64,000 bases of DNA from Ceratobasidium sp. AG-K (GCA_037039685.1 JAWNGF010000010.1:1302001-1366000), one strand, 5' to 3'; counted from the stretch's first letter, positions 8,999 to 19,650 are shown. Made by a program: numbers and translations. The notes: generated by a model from the letters alone, not told the origin.

Positions 8999-11900
8999 AT
9001 GTCAATATCAAATGAAAACCAGTTATACCTTGATTTCACTGCTCATCCACTAGCTACGGCTCCTGATTCTAAGTCAATTAACAGATCAAAAAAATTCTCT
9101 GGTCAAGCACTCCTTGATTGCGGCGCAACCTCCTGCTTCATCAACCCTTCCCTAGCAAAAGAGGCAAACCTTCCCCTTTTCCACCACAAAAAACCAAAGA
9201 CTCTGCGAGTTATAGACGGGCGAGAAGTTTTGTCTGGAAAAGTCACTCACTATACCAAATTTAAACTTGTTATGGGAACACATTCCAGCAAAATAGAATG
9301 TCATGTCACAAACATTGGAAGACACCCTATTGTACTCAGGATGTCATGGCTCAAGAAACATAACCCACAAGTTAATTGGAAAAATAGGACAATTGCATAC
9401 ACAAGCGAATTCTGCTCAAAAAACTGCCTAGAAATCCCATCTACACTCCAAATTGCAGCCGAAACTACATTACCAGAGGAATACAAAGAGTTTGCAGATG
9501 TATTCGACGAGTCCAGATTAGAAGAACTCCCACCTCACAGGCCAACAGACATTACACTCGACCTCCTACCAGAAGCTAAACTAAAGCACGGCCCTATTTA
9601 CAAAACGTCCCCAGCTGAAGACAAGGAAATGAAGAAAGTACTAGAAACCCTTATCCAAAGAGGACACATTCAGATTTCTAAGTCTCCTTTGGCTTCCCCA
9701 GTTCTATTTGTCAAAAAACCACATCCAGAAGATCCAAACAACCCAGAGTTACGCTTCTGCGTTGACTACAGATATGTGAATTTGCTATGCAAATTCAACG
9801 CAAGTGGAATACCTCTACTGGACCAATGGTTAAGTGCCCTGGAGGGATTTGTCATTGGCACCACTCTGGACTTGGCGCAGGGATTCCATCAAACCCGAAT
9901 AGCAGCAGGTCGTGAATGGAAAACAGCATTCAAAACTCAATACGGCATGCATGAATGGAAAGCCATGCCTTTCGGTCTCAAAAACGCTCCATCAAGCTTC
10001 CAATCCCTAATGAACTCTATATTCAGGGACATTATGGGGGTTTTCGTACTCGTATACATTGATGATATCTTCGTTTTTTCCAAACGAGTCGAAGATCATC
10101 CAGGACACGTGAAAGAGGTGCTAAGAAGACTAAGGGAACACAAGTTGATTGCAAAATTGAGGAAATGCAAATTCCACCAAACCAAACTGGACTGGGTAGG
10201 ATTGGTCATTTCCAATAAAGGAATCGAAACGGATCAGGAAAAGGTCACGGCAGCTATGAATTGGAAGGCACCCAAGAATGTCAAACAAGTCCAAGAATTC
10301 CTGGGGTTTGTCAATTTCTATAGAAGATTCATTCAAGACTTTGCCGGCAAAGCCAGACCTCTATATAACCTACTTAAGAAGGATCAAAAGTGGCAATGGA
10401 CAAACAAGGAACAAGAAGCCATGAATGCACTAAAAGAAGCTCTTAAGATGGCACCTGTAATGATGCAGCCCAATCAAAATAAGGAATTTTTCCTCGAGAC
10501 AGATGTGTCAGGATTCGCCACAGGAGCAGTTTTGTCGCAGAAGGATGAAGAAGGGAAATTACACCCTGTAGCCTTTCTTTCTAAATCACTAAATCCGGCT
10601 GAACAAAACTACGACATTTTTGACAAAGAACTGTTGGCAATCATCAGAGCCTTCAAAGAATGGCAGCACTTACTTCAAGGCACAGAAAAAGCCATTCAAG
10701 TCATAACAGATCACAAAAATTTGGAATACTTCTCATCATCCAAACAATTGAACCAATGCCAAATCCGCTGGATGAATTTCTTGGTGGACTTCAACTTCCA
10801 AATCTTGTACAGGCCAGGAAACCAAAATAAAAAAGCAGACATTCTCTCGAGGCAATATGACCTAGAACCTTTGGGGGGGGTAGAGAACCAAGTTCTCCTC
10901 AAACCAGACATTTTTATTTCGGCTATTACCCCTGACCAGGAAATTAACGATCTAATCAGAGAAGCAATCCTCGAAGATCCCAGATTAGAGGAAGCCCACA
11001 ATAAGCTGAGAAACGGAGAAAAAGTCAAAGATTGGGAATACAGAGAAGGACTCCTAATGTTCAAAGGAAAGATCTTTGTCCCCAAGGATGAAACCGTCAG
11101 AAACCTGATATTGGAATCACGCCATGACAATATTACAGCTGGGCATCCTGGACAAGCAAGAACATTGGAATTGGTCTCAAGAACTTACTACTGGCCAACC
11201 ATGAAGAAATTTGTCAACTCTTATGTGTCACACTGCAAAACATGCATTCAAGTTAAACCATCAAACCAACTCCCCACAGGACTACTGCGTCCTTTACATA
11301 TTCCTGAGAGACCTTGGGAAGAGATCTCCTACAACATGATTGTAGGGCTCCCAGAATCAGAAGGATATGACGCAATCTTGACAGTGGTAGATTGGTTTTC
11401 CAAGATGGCACACTATCTCCCTTGCAAATCAACGGCCACAGCAGTAGACATAGCCAATATCTTTGTTGCAAACATTTGGAAACTTCACGGCACCCCAAAA
11501 GCAACAGTCTCGGATAGAGGATCCACTTTCAACTCAAAGTTCATTAGGCATCTGTACAAACGGTTGGACGTAAAACCTACCTTCAGCACAGCCTATCATC
11601 CAAGGACAGACGGACAGTCAGAACGGGCAAACCAAGTTGTTGAAATCTTTATCAGGGCTTTTGTCAACCATAGGCAAAACGACTGGGTAGCCCTGCTCCC
11701 TATGGCAGAATTTGCTTACAACAATGGAATCCAAGCATCCACTGGCAAAACCCCTTTCCAAATCTGCCAGGGTTTCAACCCTAGAATGAACATAGGGGAA
11801 GAATCAGACTGTACTGTTCCTGAAGCTGATGCCCATGCGGAATTCTTGCTGAAAGGATATGACAAAGTCAAAGCCGCCCTCATTCTAGCAAATCAGTCCT

Positions 11901-12379
11901 ATAAACACTACTTTGATAAAGGAGCCAAAGAACCAGAAGAGATAAACCTGGGAGATAAAGTCTGGCTTAATCATCAGAACATTTCCACAGACAGACCCTC
12001 AGTAAAACTCTCCCACAAAGTTTTAGGCCCTTACAGAGTAATGGAAAAAGTAGGGACTCATGCCTTTAAACTGGAATTACCAAAATCAATGAAGATTCAT
12101 CCTGTCTTCCACATCATGCTGCTCAGGAAATTCCACCCTGACCCCCACGGCCGCGAACCCGCTCAACCACCCCCTATTGTCACACAGGAAGGAGAAGAAG
12201 AGTGGGAAGTTGAAGAGATCCTTAATTCCAAGAAAATCCGCCGTCAACTCCACTATTACGTCAAATGGAAAGGATACTCTCATGCAAACAACTCTTGGCA
12301 ATCAAAAGAAGATCTCAAGAACGCTCCTGAACTGGTTGATAAATTTCACAAACTCCACCCCACCGCGCCAGGCCCTTAG
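8999..12379 (+). CDS. Pol polyprotein: protease, reverse transcriptase, RNase H, integrase, chromodomain (family A)
   Basis: 1126 residues from the first ATG; the frame is already open further upstream, as expected for a Gag-Pol fusion made by -1 frameshifting. Domains: aspartic protease (LLDCGATSCF, about 38-48); reverse transcriptase with YIDD at residue 353; RNase H (LETDVSGFATGAVLSQ, about 500); integrase zinc domain (HDN...HPGQARTLE, HCKTC, about 705-755); DDE core (VVDWFSKMAHY, SDRGSTFNSK, TDGQSERANQ); C-terminal chromodomain (EEEWEVEEIL, YYVKWKGYSHANNSW). No stop or frameshift is seen, so the enzyme set looks functional. It copies the element's RNA in the particle and integrates the cDNA. 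Confidence 0.96.
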   Translation: MSISNENQLYLDFTAHPLATAPDSKSINRSKKFSGQALLDCGATSCFINPSLAKEANLPLFHHKKPKTLRVIDGREVLSGKVTHYTKFKLVMGTHSSKIECHVTNIGRHPIVLRMSWLKKHNPQVNWKNRTIAYTSEFCSKNCLEIPSTLQIAAETTLPEEYKEFADVFDESRLEELPPHRPTDITLDLLPEAKLKHGPIYKTSPAEDKEMKKVLETLIQRGHIQISKSPLASPVLFVKKPHPEDPNNPELRFCVDYRYVNLLCKFNASGIPLLDQWLSALEGFVIGTTLDLAQGFHQTRIAAGREWKTAFKTQYGMHEWKAMPFGLKNAPSSFQSLMNSIFRDIMGVFVLVYIDDIFVFSKRVEDHPGHVKEVLRRLREHKLIAKLRKCKFHQTKLDWVGLVISNKGIETDQEKVTAAMNWKAPKNVKQVQEFLGFVNFYRRFIQDFAGKARPLYNLLKKDQKWQWTNKEQEAMNALKEALKMAPVMMQPNQNKEFFLETDVSGFATGAVLSQKDEEGKLHPVAFLSKSLNPAEQNYDIFDKELLAIIRAFKEWQHLLQGTEKAIQVITDHKNLEYFSSSKQLNQCQIRWMNFLVDFNFQILYRPGNQNKKADILSRQYDLEPLGGVENQVLLKPDIFISAITPDQEINDLIREAILEDPRLEEAHNKLRNGEKVKDWEYREGLLMFKGKIFVPKDETVRNLILESRHDNITAGHPGQARTLELVSRTYYWPTMKKFVNSYVSHCKTCIQVKPSNQLPTGLLRPLHIPERPWEEISYNMIVGLPESEGYDAILTVVDWFSKMAHYLPCKSTATAVDIANIFVANIWKLHGTPKATVSDRGSTFNSKFIRHLYKRLDVKPTFSTAYHPRTDGQSERANQVVEIFIRAFVNHRQNDWVALLPMAEFAYNNGIQASTGKTPFQICQGFNPRMNIGEESDCTVPEADAHAEFLLKGYDKVKAALILANQSYKHYFDKGAKEPEEINLGDKVWLNHQNISTDRPSVKLSHKVLGPYRVMEKVGTHAFKLELPKSMKIHPVFHIMLLRKFHPDPHGREPAQPPPIVTQEGEEEWEVEEILNSKKIRRQLHYYVKWKGYSHANNSWQSKEDLKNAPELVDKFHKLHPTAPGP

Positions 12380-12389
12380 GAGGGGGTAA
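12377..12389 (+). promoter_or_regulatory. Polypurine tract of family A
   Basis: AGGAGGGGGTAA lies between the pol stop and the 3' LTR start (TGTCATGAG); it is the expected plus-strand primer. The same sequence precedes the LTR at 1223. Confidence 0.8.
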
Positions 12390-12803
12390 TGTCATGAGCT
12401 GACTAAGCTCAGACATTTTATTCTGATTTTATATCTTTTTTTCCGAACACTATCCTTTTTTGGTACAAATGTCCTCTGGCGTTTAACTTGTATCATGTGA
12501 TGTATTTGTCTTTCCATTTGATATTGGTGATGCTTCCGGAACTTCCAGAATGACGAGTCATATCTCTTATCTTGCTTATCATTGGTTGTACTTGGCTTTC
12601 CCACACTGATAGATGATGACGTGGCCTTGATCCCTCATGTATATAAACCCAGAGGTCAAGCCGGTTAACAACAAGGCTTGACCTCCTTTCCACTAGGACT
12701 TGCTAAATCAACTACTCTTATCATCACCAATCCTTGGGCTCTAAGACTTGTCCAAGTCGAGCCCCTTAACTTTTTATACACCTAATTGACCCAAGTTGGG
12801 ACA
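12390..12803 (+). repeat. Family A 3' LTR
   Basis: 414 bp, same ends as the 5' LTR. Differences are few, e.g. GGCGTTTAAC against GGCGCTTAAC, GATGACGAG against GATGTCGAG, and AAGTTGGGACA against AAGTCGGGACA. Confidence 0.96.
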
Positions 12804-12808
12804 GGCTT

Positions 12809-13134
12809 GAATGCAGGTCAGTACACACGCGGTTTGTGGCCAAAATAGCTTACCTAGCTCCTCTTTTGCTGGAGCAGCCTTTCGTCGCTCAATGGTCGAA
12901 AGTCGTGCCGCAGCATTCTTAGCTGCCTGGGCCTCCAACGTGAGTGGGGGATTGGTCTTTGACTTCTTCGATGCGCCCTGAGTTCCTGCCGTGTCTTTGG
13001 CGTTGGCGCTGGCGCTGGCATTTGTCTTCTTTCGTTTGGCTATAAGTGGCGGGGTCAGCGGGTGTCGCACAGTAGGTGTGTCGTGGCCACTTACTCGATT
13101 GTGTGGACGGGCTCTTGGATTGTGCGCGCTTCAT
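12809..13134 (-). pseudogene. hAT transposase, N-terminal exons (cut off by the Ty3 insertion)
   Basis: On the minus strand, ATG 13134 opens a basic, low-complexity N-terminus (MKRAQSKSPSTQS, then KRKKTNASASANA after a short intron) that looks like a nuclear-localisation region. It ends near 12856 at a GTAAGC donor. The matching acceptor was TTCAAG followed by CCGCATCAATTG, where the phase-1 codon G|CC is restored. That acceptor is exactly the AAGCC target duplicated by the Ty3 element. Earlier acidic coding-like sequence (YVPDSDEEQ, about 13220-13260) may be a further exon. Confidence 0.7.
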
Positions 13135-13339
13135 GTGCCCACCATTCAATTTGACTTTGGGGAAGCTTGGTAAGCAAGTTCGTTGTCTTGCATAGACAAA
13201 CACTTACTGTTAGAATTGCGGCCACAATCGGTCCGTTGCTCCTCATCGGAGTCAGGAACATATGTCGACGTGTGAGCTATGTCTGGGATTGCGAGCTAGA
13301 CTTTGAACAACCAAGTTTCGATTGTCGAGAGTTGATTGA

Positions 13340-14900
13340 GTGAGAGGATATGGTTTCAAAGCCGGTTTTCCGTCATTATATCTACAAGGTAAGTTCAATG
13401 CATGGTTGTTGGTATCCTGGATTCACTAAGCTCCAACCATTTGCCTGCTGTCACAACATGTCAACCGGGCATATATTATCGCCACGTGATATGTCTTGCT
13501 TTTGAGCCAACTGCCACCACCGACAGGTCCCGCTTGTTGGCTAGAACTCACTCCTATTCGATGCCATTTGCTTGGTGCTTGGCATTGGAATTTACTTGCT
13601 CGTGGGCCTGTTTTCGACTGACGTCGATCCTGATACGTACACTAACTGCCAACTGTTCATCAGACGATGTCAAAATGCAGGCACCACGCCCAAGGCCAGC
13701 CCAATCCATACTTTGGGGTACTCATATCTGACGTACCCCACTGATCCTTGTGAGTTTTTGCCCACTGGAGTCGATTCAAGCTAACCATCCGTTTCTTGCG
13801 ACTGGTGACTTCGACGCAGCAATGCTGGCCAACCGGCCTTTGCTCCAGGTGGCAACAACCCTGCACTGCGCTTCTGCGCCCACTGTGCCTGCGTGGGCCG
13901 CGCATCTCGCCCGGCCAAGGCCCGCAGTTTTCCAAACGTTTCAGCCCACGCACCATCCAACACATTGTACAAGAGCCGGTCAGGGTCCCCCAATTTCCTC
14001 CTCTTAACTGCCCCGGATGCTTGTTCAGCGACCGTTGCGCCCCTCTCTGTTCACTGCCGCCAATTCCGGCTTTGCGAACGCCCTCTGTTGGCCACCTGTC
14101 CACTCTATCCAGTATCATGTAAGCACCATTACCTCAGACCATGTTGTAGGCCAGACTTATTGTGCCGTGTCCATTTCCCACCAGTCAATTGCTTGCTCAC
14201 ACTTATCATCCTGTTCAACATCCCTTTTACGATGTGAGTATCTCTTATGCTTGTTCCCTGTGAACACCTTCTCACACGTGTCCTGTTGAACGTAGTCGCA
14301 GTGCAAACCCCACCGCCTTTATTGCCTGCCACACCCCGCTCCCCCATTGCTGACGCAGTTGGGCCTTGTGCTATCATGTGGTGAGTCCAACCTGCTCACG
14401 CGCCAACCATGTTGCTGACCCAGAGGTTGCAGCATTTCTCAAAGTGGGGCAAACTCGTTGAGCAGCATCAAGCCCTCTGCTGACAGATATTCAACCTTCC
14501 ACAGTTAAACTTCCCACTAGTATGTACAGCCGTCTACATAGTATGTTCAATGCTGATTATTTGTACAATAGATCCAATATTTACAATCACAATTGTTGCT
14601 ATTGTGATACTCACCTTGTTCTCAGTCCACCGAATCTTGTTTCTTACTGCTTGTTTTGGGTTCTTCAGTTGCTATCTCTCTGTACTGCCGTCATGCAAGT
14701 TTCATCTCAATTCTCTCATGTAGGCTTTGTGTATGTAGTACTCTTTGATACTCTTGTCTTGTCAAGAGTATGTCTCTCAATGTCATGGTACACCTGTGCT
14801 ATAAGTATTTCTGCATGCGGTTTGTTCACAACAACCATGTGCAAAGATGAGTTCATGAGCTGATAGCCTTGACCTGTTTATTCCCAACCATGGTGTTCTC
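13340..14900. other. hAT interior upstream of the transposase; no supported gene
   Basis: 1.5 kb with CT-rich + strand composition and several donor/acceptor-like sites (GTAAGT near 13390, CATGTAAGC near 14116, GTGAGT near 14231). Open frames at 13796-14122 and 13893-14237 are rich in Cys and Pro but overlap each other and match nothing I know. It could hold an accessory gene of the transposon, or nothing. Confidence 0.3.
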
Positions 14901-15438
14901 TAGTATTTCAGGTCTGTGGATCCCCAAGACCTTGAGTCTCGGGTTCCGTGTGTGCCCTTACTTGCTGGACTTGGAGGTCCCAAAGACAGGAGCACCAGCA
15001 CCTGACATCTGCAGAATCCAGGAGTGGGGGTTTCCCGGGCTGCAAATCCAGACCCAGCAAACTTATAAGCCATGGATCCCCAAGTCCACAAGCCCGGGGA
15101 CCTGGGGACCCAGGAACCTCAAAACTTGCAACCCAGGGACCTTGACCCTAAGGGGTCTGTACACCACAAAACCAGGGGGCATGAGAATCAAGAGTCGCGG
15201 TCTTAGGAATCTGCAATCCGCAAGCTTTGTATTTCCCGGGTCCCATGTCCTGTGGGACCGCAAGAATGTAGGACCGGGGACCACGGGACCATGGTCCCAT
15301 GAGACTTTGCAAGCCCAGGTTCTTGGCCAGTCCCCTGTCTGCTAGCACTGCCAGTAGCTTGGCTCGTGTCCCGTGTATCATGGGAAATCACGGGTTTTCC
15401 CCAAGTACCCTCAGGATCCTCCTGAGGTAAGCCCTGTT
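14900..15438. repeat. hAT right subterminal repeat region
   Basis: A dense mixture of GGGACC, CCCGGG, ACGGG, GGATCC and CACGGGTTTTCC words. The terminal part resembles the right end of the small hAT at 17140-17227 (both contain ATCACGGGTTTTCC), so the two elements belong to one family. Confidence 0.75.
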
Positions 15439-15450
15439 ATGCCATCTCTA

Positions 15451-15458
15451 GGCTGTGC
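15451..15458. repeat. Target-site duplication of the hAT element (right)
   Basis: GGCTGTGC, identical to 2125-2132; both lie inside the family B LTR. Confidence 0.95.
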
Positions 15459-15909
15459 TATTGTATGAGTCATGTCTGTTCATACAACATGACTCACATG
15501 GACACTCCTGATTGGTAGACTGTTATGACTCATGTGGCTGTGCATTGTATGACTCGGCCACTTTGCATTTATATAGAGGACCAACAAGCCTGGTAACCCC
15601 AGCTTGTTTTGTCTTGTCAAACATTCCCTTTGAGTGACACTTTGAACCACCCCTACCCTTAAGAGTCTACAGCCACTTAAGTGTGGTGCAATTCAAGAGG
15701 TCTCTTAGGTCTTAGTGCCATCCACTCTCCCTTGCGGCTTGTCTCATAGCCACCAAGAAGAAGCTTACAACATCTATCCAGGCACCAGGTACACTCTAAG
15801 GCCTGTTGTGACCCATGTACGACATCCTTGGACTCTGACTGTGTGTGGCTTGGACTCTGGCACCTTAAGCGCCCAATGTACAATGTATGGCCCTCTCCCA
15901 CATTTAGTG

Positions 15910-15917
15910 CGGTGTAT
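15910..15917. repeat. Target-site duplication of the small hAT (left)
   Basis: CGGTGTAT, identical to 17228-17235. Confidence 0.93.
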
Positions 15918-17227
15918 TAGAGATGGCACATGGGCCAACCACACAGATCTGTACCCGGGGCCACGGATCCATGCACCCTGACCCCTGGGGTGGACCGTCC
16001 CGTGGCCCGTGGCCCCGGGACACGGGTCCTGGTGAGACCCGTGCTGGCCCGCGGATCCTGCGGGCCCACGGATCCGGGGGACCGTGATGAGATAAAATGT
16101 CACCACAAATAGACCTGGAGTATACAGAAAAATGCGCATAATTCAGAGCTTTCCAAGCATATGAACAATTCTCATGTCAAAATTTATTTCAGTAGCTTGA
16201 ACAAGGAAATACTCTTAAAAAAATAATCATAGCCATTCGCAACTGAGCTTACAGCACAAACCAATGTGATCCAGCTCAACCCAGTACCAGGATCATGTTG
16301 CCAGCATCAGAAACCCCCAAAAACGTATCCTAGAATGTTTATATCAAGCATAATTATGCTGGTACAGCAGCAGAGACTTGCTCCTGCATGATTATACCTG
16401 AGAATGCTGCCCAGGAAAGTCATCATGTTTGAAACTAACCAGAAACGGCCTGTGAGTAGCTTATAAAATGCGTAAAATTCAGGCAGTTCTGGCTATTTGG
16501 GTCAAGGTACCTAAAATATGAATACCCATCGCGTAAACTCGGAATTAGTGGTCCAAAAATAATCAAAGGCATGCGCAGCACACTTGGACTGCCATTCACC
16601 CTCTTCTAGGGCTCTGATCAGGCTGAAAATTGGCACTCAGACACTTACATACCCTCTCTATCTGATTACATCAAGGGGAACAGCTTTCTACGGTGGTATT
16701 CACTAGTGCAAGTGGCGCTTCTCAGGGGTAAACCCGTGTTTCAGGTGTATTTCCGCTCCAGCGCATTAATAGGCCACTTCCCAGTATTGATATTAAAATC
16801 TCACTAGTAAACCTACTTTTTGCGCATAATTAGAGATCTTAAACAGCCGGAATAGTTTCGATTTGGATGAAATAGCTCCTAAGTGGTGACAGTCAGATCA
16901 GCTTTGTGTATTTCTTAAATATCTCCCTCAAATAATTTTTCTGCAGGGTGTGAGTGGTATCGCTAGAAAGCTGCTTTCAATCTCTATCTAATAGTACTAT
17001 TTACATGCTGTTGTGGTGGGACTTCTGGTCAAGGTTCAAGGATTCGCGGACCGGGGACCCGTGGACCAGTGGAACCGTGGTCCCTTGTGGTGACGGATCC
17101 GTGCACAGTCCCGGGTAATTTTTGGGCTGCTCAGACCGTCTTGTGGCCTGTGTGCCACGGGTAATCACGGGTTTTCCACGGGTACCCCTAGGATCCGTGC
17201 GACGTAAGACCCGGATTGCCATCTCTA
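15918..17227. mobile_element. Non-autonomous hAT element (MITE-like)
   Basis: 1310 bp with inverted termini TAGAGATGGCA (15918-15928) and TGCCATCTCTA (17217-17227), flanked by the 8-bp duplication CGGTGTAT. Termini and subterminal GC words match the large hAT at 2133-15450. The interior (about 16085-17035) is AT-rich, has no long open frame and shows no transposase sequence. It was presumably mobilised by a transposase like that of its neighbour. Like the large copy, it landed in an LTR. Confidence 0.93.
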
Positions 17228-17235
17228 CGGTGTAT
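17228..17235. repeat. Target-site duplication of the small hAT (right)
   Basis: CGGTGTAT, the partner of 15910-15917. Confidence 0.93.
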
Positions 17236-17744
17236 GGATGACGTGTCACCTTGGCCCATATGGCCTTGCTGTCTTCTGGATCTTTCCCTTGGAAGGATTG
17301 TGCTTCTGGAATGTTCTTCCAGAAGTACTTTGAGATTGCTGACTGATACTGGTGCCTGATTGGCCAGTTTATGTATTGTACCACTTTGAGGCATTTCTGC
17401 CTCATGCTATATATTCTGGCTCGCAAGCATGGACCCACTCCAGCTTGCTTTGCCTTGTCATCTCTCCCCTCAGAGTGCACTCTAAGTCCCAAAGGGCTTA
17501 CAGCCTTTGTCTCTCATCTAAGTGGGCCTTTGGCCATCATCAGTATCAATGCTAAGGTTGCACTAGCAACTTAGCAAACAGTCTAAGGAGCCTATAAGGC
17601 ATATTGAGGCCAGTCTCTACAACCAAGGCGAGAACGGTCACTGTCGTCGGTCAACCGGCATAGAGGGTTGCGACAAGGCCCCAGCCTAATGCAGAAAACA
17701 ATTTGCCCAAGCTGACTTTTCTGTCCAGCAGAGGACCTCACTGA

Positions 17745-18604
17745 GTGCTACCAGACTTGTGTCCAACATCTGACATCAACTTCAACCAAATCAATGGCAT
17801 CATTTACAACAGCTTGTTCAGCCCACTGATCAAAGATTATGACCTGGGGAAAAACAAATCAATCTGCCTTCTTCCATCACTTGTGAATCACTTGTGTATG
17901 CAACTGCCTTTTGAAATGTGGTTGGTTCAATCATGATCCTCCAAGCCTCACGTGATCTGAAGGAAGGCAAGGTAGTCACGTGCTCTTATGTGGAAAGTGT
18001 TAGCGTCAGCTATCTGAGCCGAGCAACGGAACTGAAGCGCTGGATTGATGGAGACTGTCAATGCAAGTTATGCAAGGCAGATTGTTCAGACGGAGAAGCC
18101 AACTGCCAAGCGCGCAACAAGTGCCCCGCCAAGTTGGCCGTCATTGCATCCAACCCCAATTGCAATGTCAAGCCGGTCAACGGCATGTTCCCGCTCATCA
18201 AGAAGACTCGGTCCACATATTGCAATGACTGTACCTTGCCACGGGAGGCGCTTGGTTACGTTTAAATGATACTTGCGCAGTCGGTAGAGCTGAAGTTTTG
18301 CAACGTGGCCATTGTGCGCCACAAGGACGGGCTACAGTTGTTTGGGATCCAAATCAAGGATGTTATTCCAGATCGCATGCCTCAGAACCGAGAAGAACTT
18401 GACAGAGATGATTTGATCATTGAAATGCGCAGCTTTCCGTCACAGCTTTCTTCCATCAACCGTGTGTTTCTGACCATGGCGGCTTTATTGTTTTGGGAAC
18501 ACCAACGAGGCGATAAGGTACGAGCCGGTCACTGGGCCTTTGCAGCGTGGTGGGGTCAGCCCCCTACTTTGTATATGCGAATTGCCGCCAACGTTTCTCC
18601 ATAG
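17745..18604 (+). pseudogene. Decayed SET-domain protein gene
   Basis: The end of a SET domain is readable across frames: LLPSLVNHLCM (the NHxC motif, normally NHSC) in the frame of 17745, then, shifted by one base and after a TGA, NVVGSIMILQASRDLKEGKV and CSYVESVSVSYLSRATELKR, followed by the Cys cluster CQCKLC. TAA at 18263-18265 is a second lesion; the same frame continues to 18604 (MILAQSVELKFCNVAIV) as the helical C-terminal part seen in SMYD-like proteins. SET proteins methylate lysines. With a frameshift and two stops the locus is dead. Similar coding character (GLNPTMGGGLMYSAGLAKYL) continues to about 18710. Confidence 0.65.
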
Positions 18605-18829
18605 TCAACGAGACCTTTTTCGGTAGTCGGTGTTATATTGGACTCAATCCAACGATGGGGGGTGGGCTAATGTATTCAGCTGGGTTGGCCAAGTACTTGA
18701 AAGACTTCTAAGCCGATTGTCGCTGCTAAGCGATTCTGCGTATTTCTGGGAGCTACGATTGTATTTTTGGTAGCAGAGGCCGTAACCGGGATATTCTTAC
18801 CTTTGTTACGGTACTCTATTCGATTATGA

Positions 18830-19650
18830 ATGTATGCGCATGTATTTAACATGGGCCGGATCTCGTGTCACGCAATCAAACTAAATTCATACTTGATCCC
18901 GACCAAAGTTCCAACTGTAGTCCCTCGTGCTCGCTGGATTGGCACGCTTTCACCTTTTCGTCTCCAAGAGCGCCAAGGTACTGTCCGCCAGGCTGAGGCC
19001 TATCGGCCTAGCCTAGTTTGTCGGATTGACGGGTCATGCCTTTGATGTGAAGCCTGGACTCTTTCGTTGCACAGGTGGTTGGTACGAGCTGACTTTCGGG
19101 GCTGGAAATTAGCGCCACTGAGATCAAGCCGCGATTCAGATACCACGAGCGATGGCGACTTTTGGCAGATGAGATAGTACACCCGAATACCTGAAAGATG
19201 TATTCGAACACCCAAGCCCATGGACCTAAGAGTAGTGGCACCGTGTTTACCTATCTGGTTACTATACTTACGCCTGTCTTAGTCGACGAGCGCCAAGGCA
19301 ATGTGCGATCCGTCAATGTCTTAACAATTCAATCGGATCTACTTATCAGGTGCTCTACTGCGGATCCCCGTTGCGTCCACGAGGGGCGTGAACACGTCGT
19401 CGAAGCTAAAAATAAACGCTACTAGATTGCTGGGCTCTATTGTTCAGATTGAATGAGGAGCAGTGGCTTCGGCTGAGGAATCACAGTAATGAGGGCTCAA
19501 GCCTGTACCCCATTATTCAAACCCACATAAGATCTGGGCCTCTACCTTCTTGGGCCGCACCAAAGTGATTATTCTTGCCCCCCAATACTCCAGGTTGCAT
19601 TTAACTCACTATTTCGAGTGACTGCATTGTCTTACTGACTTTATCTAGTT
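18830..19650 (+). repeat. Upstream copy of a duplicated segment (paralogous to about 32705-33759)
   Basis: No gene is seen. Blocks recur in order near 32.7-33.8 kb: TCACGCAATCA at 18867 and 32713, GAGCGCCAAGGCA at about 19290 and 33391 followed by GGATCTAC, and CCAGGTT...TAACTCACTAT before the start codon of a glycine-rich mini-gene in both places. This looks like an old segmental duplication carrying that gene. Confidence 0.5.

Larger units (their letters stand above)
5853..12803 (+). mobile_element. Complete Ty3/gypsy (chromovirus) element, family A
   Basis: 6951 bp with 414-bp LTRs that differ at only a few positions, a 5-bp duplication GGCTT, a primer-binding site, intact gag and pol joined by a -1 frameshift, a chromodomain and a polypurine tract. 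It is inserted antisense into the hAT transposase gene at an intron/exon border. With no lesion in gag or pol it looks competent, apart from an odd broken leader ORF (6757-7568). The few LTR differences (for example C/T near 5945 and 12482) imply a recent insertion. Confidence 0.96.
2133..15450 (-). mobile_element. hAT-superfamily DNA transposon, with a Ty3/gypsy element nested in it
   Basis: Perfect 12-bp terminal inverted repeats, TAGAGATGGCAT (2133-2144 and 15439-15450), are flanked by the 8-bp duplication GGCTGTGC. Without the nested family A element (5853-12803 plus its 5-bp duplication) the hAT copy would be about 6.36 kb. It carries a multi-exon hAT transposase gene on the minus strand and GC-rich subterminal arrays. 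The TAGAG-type terminus, 8-bp duplication and transposase motifs agree with each other. Confidence 0.96.
1991..15772 (+). repeat. Family B 3' LTR, split in two by a hAT element
   Basis: The left piece (1991-2132) starts TGTTGTGAGCC and the right piece (15459-15772) ends GCTTACAACA. Joined, they make 456 bp, the same length as the solo LTR at 23489-23944 and close to the 458-bp LTRs of the complete element. The hAT element 2133-15450 and one copy of its 8-bp target duplication separate them. TG became TT in the first CpG of this copy, compared with TGTCGTGAGCC elsewhere. Confidence 0.93.
15804..17625 (+). repeat. Solo LTR of a family related to B, split by a small hAT
   Basis: TGTTGTGACC at 15804 and TCTACAACCA ending at 17625 give TG...CA ends. 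The flanks AGGCC (15799-15803) and AGGCG (17626-17630) differ at one base, fitting an old 5-bp duplication. Without the hAT insertion (1310 bp plus 8) the LTR is 504 bp. Its TATA region and what follows (GCTATATATTCTGG, CCAGCTTGCTTTGCCTTGTC) align with the family B LTR (CCAGCTTGTTTTGTCTTGTC), so it is a diverged relative. Confidence 0.65.
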
